DNA of 17,311 nucleotides from DATGZX01 sp035296965 (GCA_035296965.1 DATGZX010000402.1:1-17311), one strand, 5' to 3'. Counted from the first letter of the stretch, positions 7,789-15,426 are shown. Notes: generated by a model not told the origin, from the letters alone. Translations and numbers: made by a program.

Positions 7789-7960
7789 CCGCAGGGTGCG
7801 TCAAGCCACCCCTGTAAAGGTGTGGTTTGGCTGCTAAAATCGCAAGGTTTCCGCCCTAGCGCCGCCTGCGCGCTGAGGTGCGCAAGCCGCGCTGTGGCCG
7901 TAAACCCTTGCCCGGCCCCATATTCTCACTCTTACAGGGGTGGCTTGACGCACCCTACGG
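7789..7960. repeat. 172-base long-arm inverted repeat, MITE/REP-like
   Basis: Two perfect 25-base arms lie at 7793-7817 (starting AGGGTGCGTC, ending CCCTGTAA) and 7932-7956 (exact reverse complement). Pairing continues outward as CCG/CGG (7789-7791 with 7958-7960) after one mismatch. It also continues inward, with a short run at 7820-7822/7927-7929 and GCAAGGTTT (7842-7850) with AAACCCTTGC (7902-7911, one bulged base). The whole element can fold into one long hairpin with a GC-rich apex. It carries no ORF. It starts 2 bases after the zinc-ribbon gene stop and ends about 80 bases before moeA. No clear target-site duplication was found by eye. A miniature inverted-repeat transposable element or large REP-type repeat is the best guess; as RNA it could also act as a transcript-end barrier. 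Confidence 0.8.
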
Positions 7961-8042
7961 CTCCTCCTTGTCTGCCTAGCCTCCGCTGGACCGGCAATGC
8001 TACAATCGCCAGCTGGATGCCCCAGGTGGAGAACCGGCCGTC

Positions 8043-9251
8043 ATGCTGACCGTCACGCAAGCGCAGGCCAAGGTATTGGAGTTCGCCCTGCAGCTGCCAC
8101 CAGAAACGGTGGCCCTCGACGCAGACGCTCTCGGCCTGGTGCTCGCAGAGGACGTCGCCGCCGACATCGACCTTCCTCCTTATGACAAGTCTTTAATGGA
8201 TGGTTTCGCCTTGCGCTCGGCCGATTTGCCGGACGGGCACGGCAGCTTGACTGTGGTTGGTGAAATCATGGCAGGGCAGGCGCCGCGGACGCCGGTCGGC
8301 GCAGCCCAGGCGGTGCGCATCATGACGGGCGCTCCCATGCCTACCGGAGCCGACGCCGTGATCGTGGTGGAACGTACACGATTGCTCGAGGGCAACCGCG
8401 TCCAGATTGATGATCAACCGCCCCTGCCCGGTCAGAACATGCTGCCCCAGGGCAAAGAAATGCGCCGCGGCGATGTCGTGCTGCGGACCGGTACTGTCCT
8501 GCGACCACAGGAATTTGGCGTACTGGCGTCCGTGGGTCGTGCGTCGGCGGCCGTGTACCCGGCCGCTCAGGTGGCCATCGTGGCAACGGGAGATGAACTG
8601 GTAGAACCGGAAGCCATTCCTGGGCCGGGTCAGATTCGAAACAGCAACGGCCCCATGCTCATGGCGCAAAGTTGCCGAGCAAAGGCATTGCCTCGCGTCC
8701 TTGGGATCGCTCGAGACCGGTTGGACAGCTTGCGGGAGTTAGTGCGTGAGGGACTGAAGGCTTCCATCCTGATTCTTTCGGGAGGCGTGTCGGCCGGCAA
8801 GCTCGATCTGGTGCCTGGTGTGCTACAAGAATTAGGAGTTGAGGCCCACTTTCACAAGGTGGAAATGAAACCGGGAAAGCCCGTGTTTTTCGGGACGCGT
8901 GGCAACACTCTGGTCTTCGGCTTGCCTGGAAACCCCGTCAGTTCCCTTGTCTGTTTCGAGCTATTGGTGCGTCCTGCCATCGGGCGCTTGATGGGGCATC
9001 TCGATGCAGGACCACATTGGGTAAAGGCGATCCTGACAGAAGACTTCGTCTACCGGACCGATCGGCCGACCTATTATCCCGCGCGGCTCGAGTCGACCCC
9101 TTCCGGCTGGGTCGTAAAGCCTGTGCCCTGGTTTGGATCGGCCGACCTGCGCGGCCTTTTGGAGGCCAATGCGTTCGCTCTTTTAACGCCCGGAAATCCC
9201 GAACATGGCGCGGGCGAAGTATTGGCTGTTTTAAATGTCGAGGGGAATTAA
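8043..9251 (+). CDS. moeA: Molybdopterin molybdenumtransferase MoeA
   Basis: Inserts molybdate into adenylylated molybdopterin in the last step of basic molybdenum-cofactor synthesis; cytoplasmic. The 402-residue length is normal. Family motifs are PPYDKSLMDGFA (45-56), MTGAPMPTGADAVI (94-107), ATGDEL (181-186), SGGVSAGKLD (246-255, with the conserved catalytic Asp at D255), KPGKP (276-280) and LPGNPVSS (294-301). The C-terminal domain IV ends with PGNPEHGAGEVLAVL. After D255 the common Tyr is replaced by Leu. Start ATG 8043 has GGAGAA about 11 bases upstream. No moaA, moaC, mogA or mobA neighbour is present, so the rest of the pathway is elsewhere. It precedes lnt on the same strand by 119 bases, with no evident functional link. 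Confidence 0.96.
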   Translation: MLTVTQAQAKVLEFALQLPPETVALDADALGLVLAEDVAADIDLPPYDKSLMDGFALRSADLPDGHGSLTVVGEIMAGQAPRTPVGAAQAVRIMTGAPMPTGADAVIVVERTRLLEGNRVQIDDQPPLPGQNMLPQGKEMRRGDVVLRTGTVLRPQEFGVLASVGRASAAVYPAAQVAIVATGDELVEPEAIPGPGQIRNSNGPMLMAQSCRAKALPRVLGIARDRLDSLRELVREGLKASILILSGGVSAGKLDLVPGVLQELGVEAHFHKVEMKPGKPVFFGTRGNTLVFGLPGNPVSSLVCFELLVRPAIGRLMGHLDAGPHWVKAILTEDFVYRTDRPTYYPARLESTPSGWVVKPVPWFGSADLRGLLEANAFALLTPGNPEHGAGEVLAVLNVEGN

Positions 9252-9257
9252 GAGAAT

Positions 9258-9344
9258 GCTGGCAGGATAACGTGATGACGAGATGGGACGCGATACTCGG
9301 TTTGAAGGTTGCCAGCGTGTCATCTTGTCGCAGTGTCGTCCCAT
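9258..9344 (+). promoter_or_regulatory. Interleaved inverted repeats between moeA and lnt
   Basis: Two inverted repeats interlock rather than nest: GCTGGCA (9258-9264) with TGCCAGC (9310-9316), and ATGGGACG (9283-9290) with CGTCCCAT (9337-9344). As RNA they would form either a pseudoknot or mutually exclusive hairpins just ahead of the lnt ribosome binding site (9354-9364 region). A regulatory role is only a possibility. Confidence 0.35.
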
Positions 9345-9370
9345 GACGATTGTCAATGGAGGGACAAGCC

Positions 9371-11098
9371 ATGACTGCAGGATGCCAGGTGGAGACGTTA
9401 CCTAAAATTCAGAAGTCCGCAGGTCCTGCGGAGTCACAAGTTCCAGCGTCGCCGAGCATGATCCGGCTGCTGGGGTTGGCTTTGGCGGGCGCGGCGCTAC
9501 TATGGCTTTGCTATTTCCCCGCGAATTGGGGTTGGCTGGCCTGGGTCGCCCTCGTGCCGCTGCTGGCGCTCGTAAAGAGCACTGCCGCCCCGCGGCGCAT
9601 ATATTTGGCTGCCTGGGTGGGAGGCATGGCCTTTTTCTTGGCTTCGCTCCAATGGCTGCGCGTAGCCGACTACCGCATGTATTTCACCTGGGCCGCACTG
9701 GCAACATACTGCTCTCTCTACTTTCCCGCGGCGATTTTCCTCATGCGGCGCCTGGACCAGGGCACGCGCTTGCCCCTGGTCTTAACTGTCCCGATCGCAT
9801 GGACGGCCCTGGAGTATGCCCGGGCGCACCTGATGGAAGGATTCGCCTGGTACTTCCTGGGCCACACTCAACACGCATTCTTGCCAATCATCCAAATCGC
9901 CGATCTCGGTGGGGCCTATGCCGTGAGCGTACTCGTGGCGGCTGTCAACGCTATGGCGTTCACATTTCTCTGCACGCGGCGCGGTTTCCGCTCGCTCCTC
10001 TCCTTGCCGGCCGCCTCGGCTCCCACTAGTTGGAAATCCGTGATTCTGCAGACAGGCCCTGTGCTGTTTCTTCTAGGAGCGACTCTTGGTTACGGCTGGT
10101 GGCGTATTGGCCAAAATGAATTCGAACCTGGTCCACGCCTGGCACTGCTACAGGGAAGTCTCGATCAGCGCATCCGCAACGATACAGACGCCCAGGAAGA
10201 ATCACTCAAATTGGTTCGCAAGCACTTTCGGAAGTTGGCCGATGATGCTGCCTTGCAACGGCCGGATTTGATCGTCTGGCCCGAAACCAGCTTTGTGTAT
10301 TCCTGGAGCGAAACGCCTGCCGACCTCCCGGCCGCGGAACTCCCTGCCGCGTGGCAAAACGCCAATGACGGTCGCGCTCGACAGGCCAGGGATGTGGCCA
10401 TGCTCTGGGGCACAAACAGTCTTTTGGGAGTAAACGCCGACGAACTGCGTCCAGATGGCTGGGAGCGACGCCACAACTCGGCCGTGCTGGTGCGGAAGGA
10501 CGGTCAAATCGGCGAGCGTTACGACAAGATCCATTGTGTTCCCTTTGGCGAGTACGTGCCTTTTCGGGATTCGCTGCCATGGATGAAGAAGTTTGCGCCC
10601 TATGATTTCGACTATAGCGTCACGCCGGGCGTTGAGATCAAGCGTTTTCCGTTAGGCGCTTTTCATTTTGGCGTGCTCATCTGCTATGAAGACACGGATC
10701 CGGACCTGGCACGCCAGTACGTTCGTCCCGAGGTGGGCAAGCCAGCCACCGACTTTCTGATCAACATCTCGAACGACGGCTGGTTCGACGGCACCAGCGA
10801 GCACGAGGAACACCTGGCAATCTGTCGCTTTCGGGCGGTCGAGTGCCGCCGGGCTGTGGCCCGCGCTGTGAACATGGGAATTTCCGCCGTAATCGATGGC
10901 AACGGCCGCGTGACGGACTTACCCGGTGCAAGCTGGGAGCAGTCGAAGAAGGTTGAGGCGGTCCTGACGGCTTCCGTTCCGATCGACCATCGGGTCAGCA
11001 TGTATGCACGCTGGGGGGATTGGGTGCCGGCAACTTGCTGGCTGTCGCTCGCCGTGGGGCTGGTGTTCGGCAGACTTCGACCGGCGCGCGCGAAGTGA
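9371..11098 (+). CDS. lnt: Apolipoprotein N-acyltransferase
   Basis: Transfers a fatty acyl chain to the amino terminus of diacylglyceryl lipoproteins at the periplasmic face of the inner membrane, the last step of lipoprotein maturation. It has 575 residues, somewhat longer than E. coli Lnt (512), partly from a non-membrane N-terminal tail (about 1-28). Several membrane helices fill roughly 30-245, followed by a carbon-nitrogen hydrolase domain (about 255-545). The Glu-Lys-Cys triad is visible: WPETSF (E305), RYDKIHCVPFGEYVPF (K386, with E394 of the conserved PFGEY) and GVLICYED (C438). A final membrane helix covers about 551-567. Start ATG 9371 is preceded by GGAGGGA at good spacing; upstream TTG 9350 and ATG 9356 lie before that site. 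It is followed after 40 bases by a membrane-anchored hydrolase, probably co-transcribed. Confidence 0.94.
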   Translation: MTAGCQVETLPKIQKSAGPAESQVPASPSMIRLLGLALAGAALLWLCYFPANWGWLAWVALVPLLALVKSTAAPRRIYLAAWVGGMAFFLASLQWLRVADYRMYFTWAALATYCSLYFPAAIFLMRRLDQGTRLPLVLTVPIAWTALEYARAHLMEGFAWYFLGHTQHAFLPIIQIADLGGAYAVSVLVAAVNAMAFTFLCTRRGFRSLLSLPAASAPTSWKSVILQTGPVLFLLGATLGYGWWRIGQNEFEPGPRLALLQGSLDQRIRNDTDAQEESLKLVRKHFRKLADDAALQRPDLIVWPETSFVYSWSETPADLPAAELPAAWQNANDGRARQARDVAMLWGTNSLLGVNADELRPDGWERRHNSAVLVRKDGQIGERYDKIHCVPFGEYVPFRDSLPWMKKFAPYDFDYSVTPGVEIKRFPLGAFHFGVLICYEDTDPDLARQYVRPEVGKPATDFLINISNDGWFDGTSEHEEHLAICRFRAVECRRAVARAVNMGISAVIDGNGRVTDLPGASWEQSKKVEAVLTASVPIDHRVSMYARWGDWVPATCWLSLAVGLVFGRLRPARAK

Positions 11099-11138
11099 GC
11101 TATATTTCAAGATCCCGGCAATTCTCAAGGGGTCTCTC

Positions 11139-12047
11139 GTGGCGACAGCGCCGAAAGCTGCTCTGGATTCGGCAAAGCGTAGCTCTTGGCGTCGTCGCGC
11201 TATTCGACTGTTGGCCGGCGCTGCATGTTGTTACCTGGGAGTTATCGTCGTGCTGGTGCTTCTTGAGAACTGGCTGCTCTATCATCCACTAAAAGCGCGG
11301 GAAGTTTGGCTCGCGCCTCCCAATCCACGGGTTCAAGACATAGAGTTGCGGACTTCAGCCGGCATTCGGATCCACGGCTGGTGGTGCCCTGTGGAGAAAT
11401 GGGAACCGGAACAAGGAGCCTTGCTTTACTGCCACGGCAACGCGGGCAACCTGAGCTGCCGCGCGGACGCCATCGCCCGCTGGCAAAATGAGTTGGGCAA
11501 GTCGGTCCTGATTTTTGACTATCCCGGTTTTGGGCGGAGCGAGGGCAAACCGAGCGAGGCAGGCTGCTACGCAGCAGCCGATGCTGCGTACGCCTGGCTG
11601 ACGGAAGTTCAAAAGGTGCCGCCGGAGCAACTTTTGATTTACGGCGGCTCCCTTGGCGGTGGCGTGGCCGTCGACCTGGCTAGCCGAATGCCTCACGGCG
11701 CGCTCATCCTGGTGAAGACATTCCTTTCGATCCCGGACGTGGCTCAGCGCCTGTATCCCTGGCTGCCGGCCCGCTGGCTTGTGCGCAATCGCTTTGACAG
11801 CCAGTCGAAGATCGGCCTTTGTCGCCAGCCGGTGCTCGTGGCCCACGGAACGGCTGACAGTCTGATTCCCTTCGCGCAGGGACGCCGGCTATTTGAAGCC
11901 GCCAATGAACCGAAATGTTTCGTAGCCATGGAAGGTGTCGATCACAACGATTTCGTTTCCTCGGAGTTCTTTCAGGCACTTCGCAAATTTCTGGAAGAAA
12001 CCTCGAGAAACGCTGGTCAGCGCGCATCTGTTGCCGTGCATCCTTGA
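11139..12047 (+). CDS. Membrane-anchored alpha/beta hydrolase, BEM46/ABHD13-like
   Basis: A 302-residue serine hydrolase of the alpha/beta fold. A basic N-terminus (SAKRSSWRRRAIR, 11-23) precedes a single membrane anchor (about 24-46); the catalytic domain should face the periplasm. Landmarks are HGNAGN (99-104, oxyanion loop), FDYPGFGRSEG (126-136), the nucleophile elbow YGGSLGGG (S171), the acid in HGTADSLIPF (D240) and the histidine in GVDHNDF (H269). The layout LYHPLK, then HGNAGN, then DYRGFG-like, matches the BEM46/ABHD13 group, whose substrates are mostly unknown; lipid or peptide esters are plausible. The start is set at GTG 11139, with AAGGGG a few bases upstream; longer in-frame starts back to 11004 would overlap lnt. 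A 40-base gap to lnt suggests one transcript and a possible lipid-envelope theme. Confidence 0.85.
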   Translation: MATAPKAALDSAKRSSWRRRAIRLLAGAACCYLGVIVVLVLLENWLLYHPLKAREVWLAPPNPRVQDIELRTSAGIRIHGWWCPVEKWEPEQGALLYCHGNAGNLSCRADAIARWQNELGKSVLIFDYPGFGRSEGKPSEAGCYAAADAAYAWLTEVQKVPPEQLLIYGGSLGGGVAVDLASRMPHGALILVKTFLSIPDVAQRLYPWLPARWLVRNRFDSQSKIGLCRQPVLVAHGTADSLIPFAQGRRLFEAANEPKCFVAMEGVDHNDFVSSEFFQALRKFLEETSRNAGQRASVAVHP

Positions 12048-12050
12048 TGA

Positions 12051-12068
12051 GGCGCGCTAGCACGCGCC
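12051..12068 (+). other. GC-rich hairpin after hydrolase gene
   Basis: GGCGCG (12051-12056) pairs with CGCGCC (12063-12068) across a six-base loop, 3 bases after the hydrolase stop. There is no T run, so it may stabilise or partly terminate the transcript, but this cannot be decided by eye. Confidence 0.4.
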
Positions 12069-12206
12069 GATGGGCGCTGCGGCGCGGCCCGGAACAATCC
12101 CAGGCCTTACACCAACTGGTATTTCCCTCGGGCTAACTGCCTGCTTTAATGATGGGTACTCGCCAGAGATCGGGCTTCAACCCTCCTCTCCCGACGGAGC
12201 AGCACA

Positions 12207-13613
12207 TTGAGATCACCGGGCTCAAACCACCGGCATACGATTGGAATCACGCGCCGTGAGTTATTGCAGGTCGGCTATTCGGGCTTGCTGGGCATCAGTC
12301 TGCCGGCACTTTTGGCGCAGCGATCATTAGCAAGCGATACGGTGCAATCGAACGCGAGGGTTTCGCGCAAGCCGAATTCTGTCATCCTTGTTTTTCTCAC
12401 CGGCGCACCTAGCCACCTCGATACATTTGACATGAAGCCTGACGCCCCGGCGGAGGTTCGCGGTGAATTCAAGGCGATTGCTACCAAGCTACCAGGCCTG
12501 ACGGTTTGCGAGCATTTGCCGCACCTGGCTGCTCGCGCCGATAAGTACGCGGTCGTTCGCTCCCTGGCGCACGGCCAGAACAACCATCTCGTAGCCACGC
12601 ATCACCTGCTGACCGGCCATGCGCAGCCGGGGGCGTTCTTTGACAAGATTGCCTCCCGAGATGACTGGCCCTCGTATGCGTCCACACTGAATTACTGTCA
12701 GCCCCGGCATGACGGCATTCCCAGCGGCGTGAACCTGCCGACGTATCTCATGGAAGGCCCGCTCAATTGGCCCGGACAGCATGCTGGCTTCCTCGGCCCA
12801 CGATACGACCCCTGGCAGATCACCAGCGACCCAAACAAACGCGATTTTCGCGTGGATAGCTTGCGGCTCACACCTGGAATGGAAGTCGGCCGACTCAACG
12901 ATCGGCGTACGCTTCTGGAACAGGTCAATCAACAGCAGGAACGGCTTGCCGAAATCGCTGCAGGCAGGCGGCTATCGGACCAGCAGCAGCTTGCTTTTTC
13001 GGTGCTCACTTCCGGGAAAATCGCACGGGCCTTTGAGATGGACCGCGAGCCGGCAGCCGTCCGCGAACGCTATGGCCGCCACGCTTTCGGGCAATCGTTG
13101 CTCCTTGCCCGCCGCCTGGTGGAAGCGGGTGTTCCCGTCGTCCAGGCCAACATGGGCCATGTGCAAAACTGGGATTCGCACAGCGACATTTTCCCGAGCC
13201 TGAAGAAACGGTTGCTGCCACCGCTGGACAAAGGCGTTGCCGCACTACTCGATGACCTGGAAGTTAGAGGATTGCTGGACGAAACGCTCGTGGTGATGCT
13301 CGGCGAATTTGGCCGCACGCCAAAGGTTACCACGATGCCGGGCGCCAATTCTCCCGGCCGAGATCATTGGGCCCCGTGCTTCTTTGGCCTTTTCGCCGGA
13401 GCCGGAGTACGCGGCGGGCAGATCATCGGCAAATCAGACAAGGTCGGCGCTTATCCCGCCACGACGCCTTTCTCACCGGACGATGTGGGGGCAACCATTT
13501 ACCACGTCCTCGGGGTTGATCCCGCGCTGGAAGTGCGGGACCGCCAGGATCGGCCCGTGCGCCTGAACCGTGGCGAGGTTGTGCATTCCTTATTCACCGG
13601 CGCGTCTACATGA
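12207..13613 (+). CDS. DUF1501 protein with Tat signal (second paralogue)
   Basis: A 468-residue DUF1501 protein of the alkaline phosphatase-like superfamily. The signal TRRELLQVGYSGLLGISLPALL (about 15-36) is a twin-arginine type. Landmarks are TGAPSHLDTFDMKP (65-78), GEFGRTP (366-372) and GRDHW (384-388), with the same spacing logic as the other DUF1501 gene in this window. The middle (about 100-250) differs strongly, so the two are distant paralogues rather than a recent duplication. This one resembles the more common planctomycete form with a TPFSPDDVGATIYHVLG ending (425-441). The start is TTG 12207: no ATG or GTG lies upstream of the Tat motif in frame, and CGGAGC precedes it at proper spacing. 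Function is unproven; no DUF1549/DUF1553 partner gene is adjacent. Confidence 0.9.
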   Translation: MRSPGSNHRHTIGITRRELLQVGYSGLLGISLPALLAQRSLASDTVQSNARVSRKPNSVILVFLTGAPSHLDTFDMKPDAPAEVRGEFKAIATKLPGLTVCEHLPHLAARADKYAVVRSLAHGQNNHLVATHHLLTGHAQPGAFFDKIASRDDWPSYASTLNYCQPRHDGIPSGVNLPTYLMEGPLNWPGQHAGFLGPRYDPWQITSDPNKRDFRVDSLRLTPGMEVGRLNDRRTLLEQVNQQQERLAEIAAGRRLSDQQQLAFSVLTSGKIARAFEMDREPAAVRERYGRHAFGQSLLLARRLVEAGVPVVQANMGHVQNWDSHSDIFPSLKKRLLPPLDKGVAALLDDLEVRGLLDETLVVMLGEFGRTPKVTTMPGANSPGRDHWAPCFFGLFAGAGVRGGQIIGKSDKVGAYPATTPFSPDDVGATIYHVLGVDPALEVRDRQDRPVRLNRGEVVHSLFTGAST

Positions 13614-13627
13614 CGCTTGCAAATCTC

Positions 13628-13723
13628 CTTGCCCGAACAATCTCACTGCGAGAAATTGATTTCTTGGCAAGAAACTCCTTGATAAGCGCTGGCCCCGGTA
13701 AGAACATGTGAGCAGGCGGGGCC
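13628..13723. other. Two hairpins in the DUF1501-kinase gap, upstream half
   Basis: CTTGCC (13628-13633) pairs with GGCAAG (13666-13671), enclosing a short TCTC/GAGA stem (13641-13644 with 13650-13653). A second stem, GGCCCCG (13691-13697) with CGGGGCC (13717-13723), follows. Neither has a clear T run. They may end the DUF1501 transcript or belong to a structured RNA. I see no gene in 13614-13916. Confidence 0.45.
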
Positions 13724-13809
13724 TTGGAGAAATTCGCCTACGCAGTGCCGCCTTCTCCTCTGGACCAGCCTTGGCACTATATCACTGCGCTTGATTCGAC
13801 AGCGGCGTA

Positions 13810-13852
13810 GGACAGATTTCCTAATCTGTCCGGTCAGGTTGGAAACCTGACC
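13810..13852. repeat. Back-to-back double hairpin, dispersed-repeat type
   Basis: Two perfect 9-base stems lie directly next to each other with no spacer. GGACAGATT (13810-13818) pairs with AATCTGTCC (13823-13831) over a TCCT loop. GGTCAGGTT (13832-13840) pairs with AACCTGACC (13844-13852) over a GGA loop. The two stems resemble each other (GGACAGATT and GGTCAGGTT), which suggests a repeat unit built from two related hairpins. Copy number in the genome cannot be seen here. No promoter or gene is needed to explain it. Confidence 0.75.
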
Positions 13853-13880
13853 CACTGCCGAATTCCGCCGGTCCTTTAGC

Positions 13881-13896
13881 ATCGACCTGTGTCGAT
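13881..13896 (+). promoter_or_regulatory. Small hairpin in kinase leader
   Basis: ATCGAC (13881-13886) pairs with GTCGAT (13891-13896) around a CTGT loop, ending 20 bases before the kinase GTG start and just ahead of its GAGG ribosome binding site. It could affect translation, but nothing proves it. Confidence 0.35.
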
Positions 13897-13916
13897 TTGC
13901 TTTTGAGGCAATCTTT

Positions 13917-15386
13917 GTGGCCGTCGTTCTCGGTGTCGACCTCGGCACGACTACAATCACGGCCCTGGCGATGGACACGGACACGGGAGCGGTCCGCGCT
14001 CGCTGTACCATCGCGAACGACACGCAAATCATAGATCCAGAGCGCAGGGCAAGGGGGTTCTCGGAATGGAATGGCCGAGCCCTTGCCGAGAGAGGCTTTT
14101 CCAGTCTTCGCGCCGTTGCCGACCAACTCGGTGACGAATGTCGAACACTCGCGGGCATCGGCATCACGGGGCAGCAGCATGGGGTCCTCCTCGTAGACAA
14201 AGCGCTCACAGCTTTGACGCCCTTCATCAACTGGCAGGACCGCCGTGGCGAAGAGGTCTTCCCGGGCCGCAAACAAACGTTTGTGCGCGAAGCGGTTCAG
14301 CGTCTCGGCGAGGACGGACCACGGCGCGCGGGCTGCCGGCTGGCGACCGGCTATATGGCCCTGACTCTATTCTGGCTGAGCGAACACAAGCTGTTGCCCA
14401 ATGCCGGCACAGCTTGTTTCCTCATGGACTACTTTGCCGCCCTCTTGACAGGAGAGCAACCCGCCACCGATCCAACTTGTGCGGCCAGTAGCGGTGTCTT
14501 GCATGTGGCCCTACAGCAGTGGGACGCAACCGCGCTTGCAGCGCTCGGTCTAGCGCCGTCACTTTTCCCGACGGTACGCCGATCCGGCGAGCTACTCGGC
14601 AATCTCACCCCACAAATGGCTGACGCGACCGGCTTGCCAAAGGGTTTGCCGGTCTTCGTGGGCATTGGCGACAATCAGGCGAGCTTTCTGGGCAGTGTCG
14701 CTAGCCGTGAGGACGCAGTGCTTGTCAATGTCGGGACAGGAGGTCAAGTGGCCGGCTATGCGCCGAACTTCATTTATGACCCCTTATTGGAGACAAGACC
14801 TTATCCCGGCCAAGGTTATTTGCTCGTGTCAGCGGGGCTTTGCGGCGGCGGATCGTATGCTCTGCTGGAGCGCTTTTACCGGGAGGTTGGGGATCGACTC
14901 TTTCACGTGGAGCATGAGAAAACACTCTACGATGCCATGAACCAGCTGGCCGCAGGTATCCCTCAAGGGGCGGATGGTTTGCACTGCGAGCCGTTTTTTG
15001 CCGGAACGCGCCTCCAGCCAGAATTACGGGCAAGTTTCACGGGTATCTCCGCTGAGAACTTTACGCCGGCCCATGTGACAAGGGCGCTGCTAGAAGGAAT
15101 GGCACGGTCGCTGCGCGGCGGCTACGAGAAGATCACCCACCTCATTGGCACTGCACGCACTCATCTAGTCGGATCCGGGAATGGACTTAGGGAAAATCCA
15201 GTTTTTGCGCGAATCCTGGCTGAGGAGTTCGGTTTGCAGGTGCGCTTCGCCGCCCATCGGGAAGAAGCGGCCTACGGGGCAGCTTTGTTGGCTGCCGTTG
15301 GGGCGAACCTTTTTCCCGACCTGGACGCTGCAGGCAACCTGATCCAATACCCTGCTGCCGCCGAAGCATCGGCCTTGAATGGATGA
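13917..15386 (+). CDS. FGGY-family carbohydrate kinase, sedoheptulokinase-like
   Basis: Phosphorylates a sugar with ATP in the cytoplasm. The 489-residue length is typical of FGGY kinases. Motifs: the N-terminal phosphate loop VDLGTTT (7-13), GITGQQHG (82-89), the catalytic base in GIGDNQASFLGS (D252), the ATP-binding NVGTGGQV (271-278) and the C-terminal adenosine motif GSGNGLREN (419-427), then AYGAALLAA (452-460). The GDNQAS and GQQHG wording is closer to sedoheptulokinase than to glycerol kinase or classic xylulokinase (GQMHG, GGGDN), so sedoheptulose is a reasonable candidate substrate; this is inference from motif recall. Start GTG 13917 follows TTGAGGC at good spacing. It ends 40 bases before a bidirectional terminator. 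The hairpin-rich gap upstream separates it from DUF1501. Confidence 0.87.
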   Translation: MAVVLGVDLGTTTITALAMDTDTGAVRARCTIANDTQIIDPERRARGFSEWNGRALAERGFSSLRAVADQLGDECRTLAGIGITGQQHGVLLVDKALTALTPFINWQDRRGEEVFPGRKQTFVREAVQRLGEDGPRRAGCRLATGYMALTLFWLSEHKLLPNAGTACFLMDYFAALLTGEQPATDPTCAASSGVLHVALQQWDATALAALGLAPSLFPTVRRSGELLGNLTPQMADATGLPKGLPVFVGIGDNQASFLGSVASREDAVLVNVGTGGQVAGYAPNFIYDPLLETRPYPGQGYLLVSAGLCGGGSYALLERFYREVGDRLFHVEHEKTLYDAMNQLAAGIPQGADGLHCEPFFAGTRLQPELRASFTGISAENFTPAHVTRALLEGMARSLRGGYEKITHLIGTARTHLVGSGNGLRENPVFARILAEEFGLQVRFAAHREEAAYGAALLAAVGANLFPDLDAAGNLIQYPAAAEASALNG

Positions 15387-15426
15387 GCGATCTTCACGGA
15401 CTTGCTTCCTCCGGGGCATTCAACGC

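Noticed and set aside
11004..11138. Longer N-terminus for the alpha/beta hydrolase
   Set aside because: It would overlap the lnt coding end, has no family-like sequence, and GTG 11139 has a suitable ribosome binding site before a normal membrane anchor.
13643..14276. Minus-strand ORFs of 151-209 residues across the hairpin gap and kinase start
   Set aside because: They lie antisense to the well-supported kinase, cross the hairpin repeats, and show no recognisable domain.
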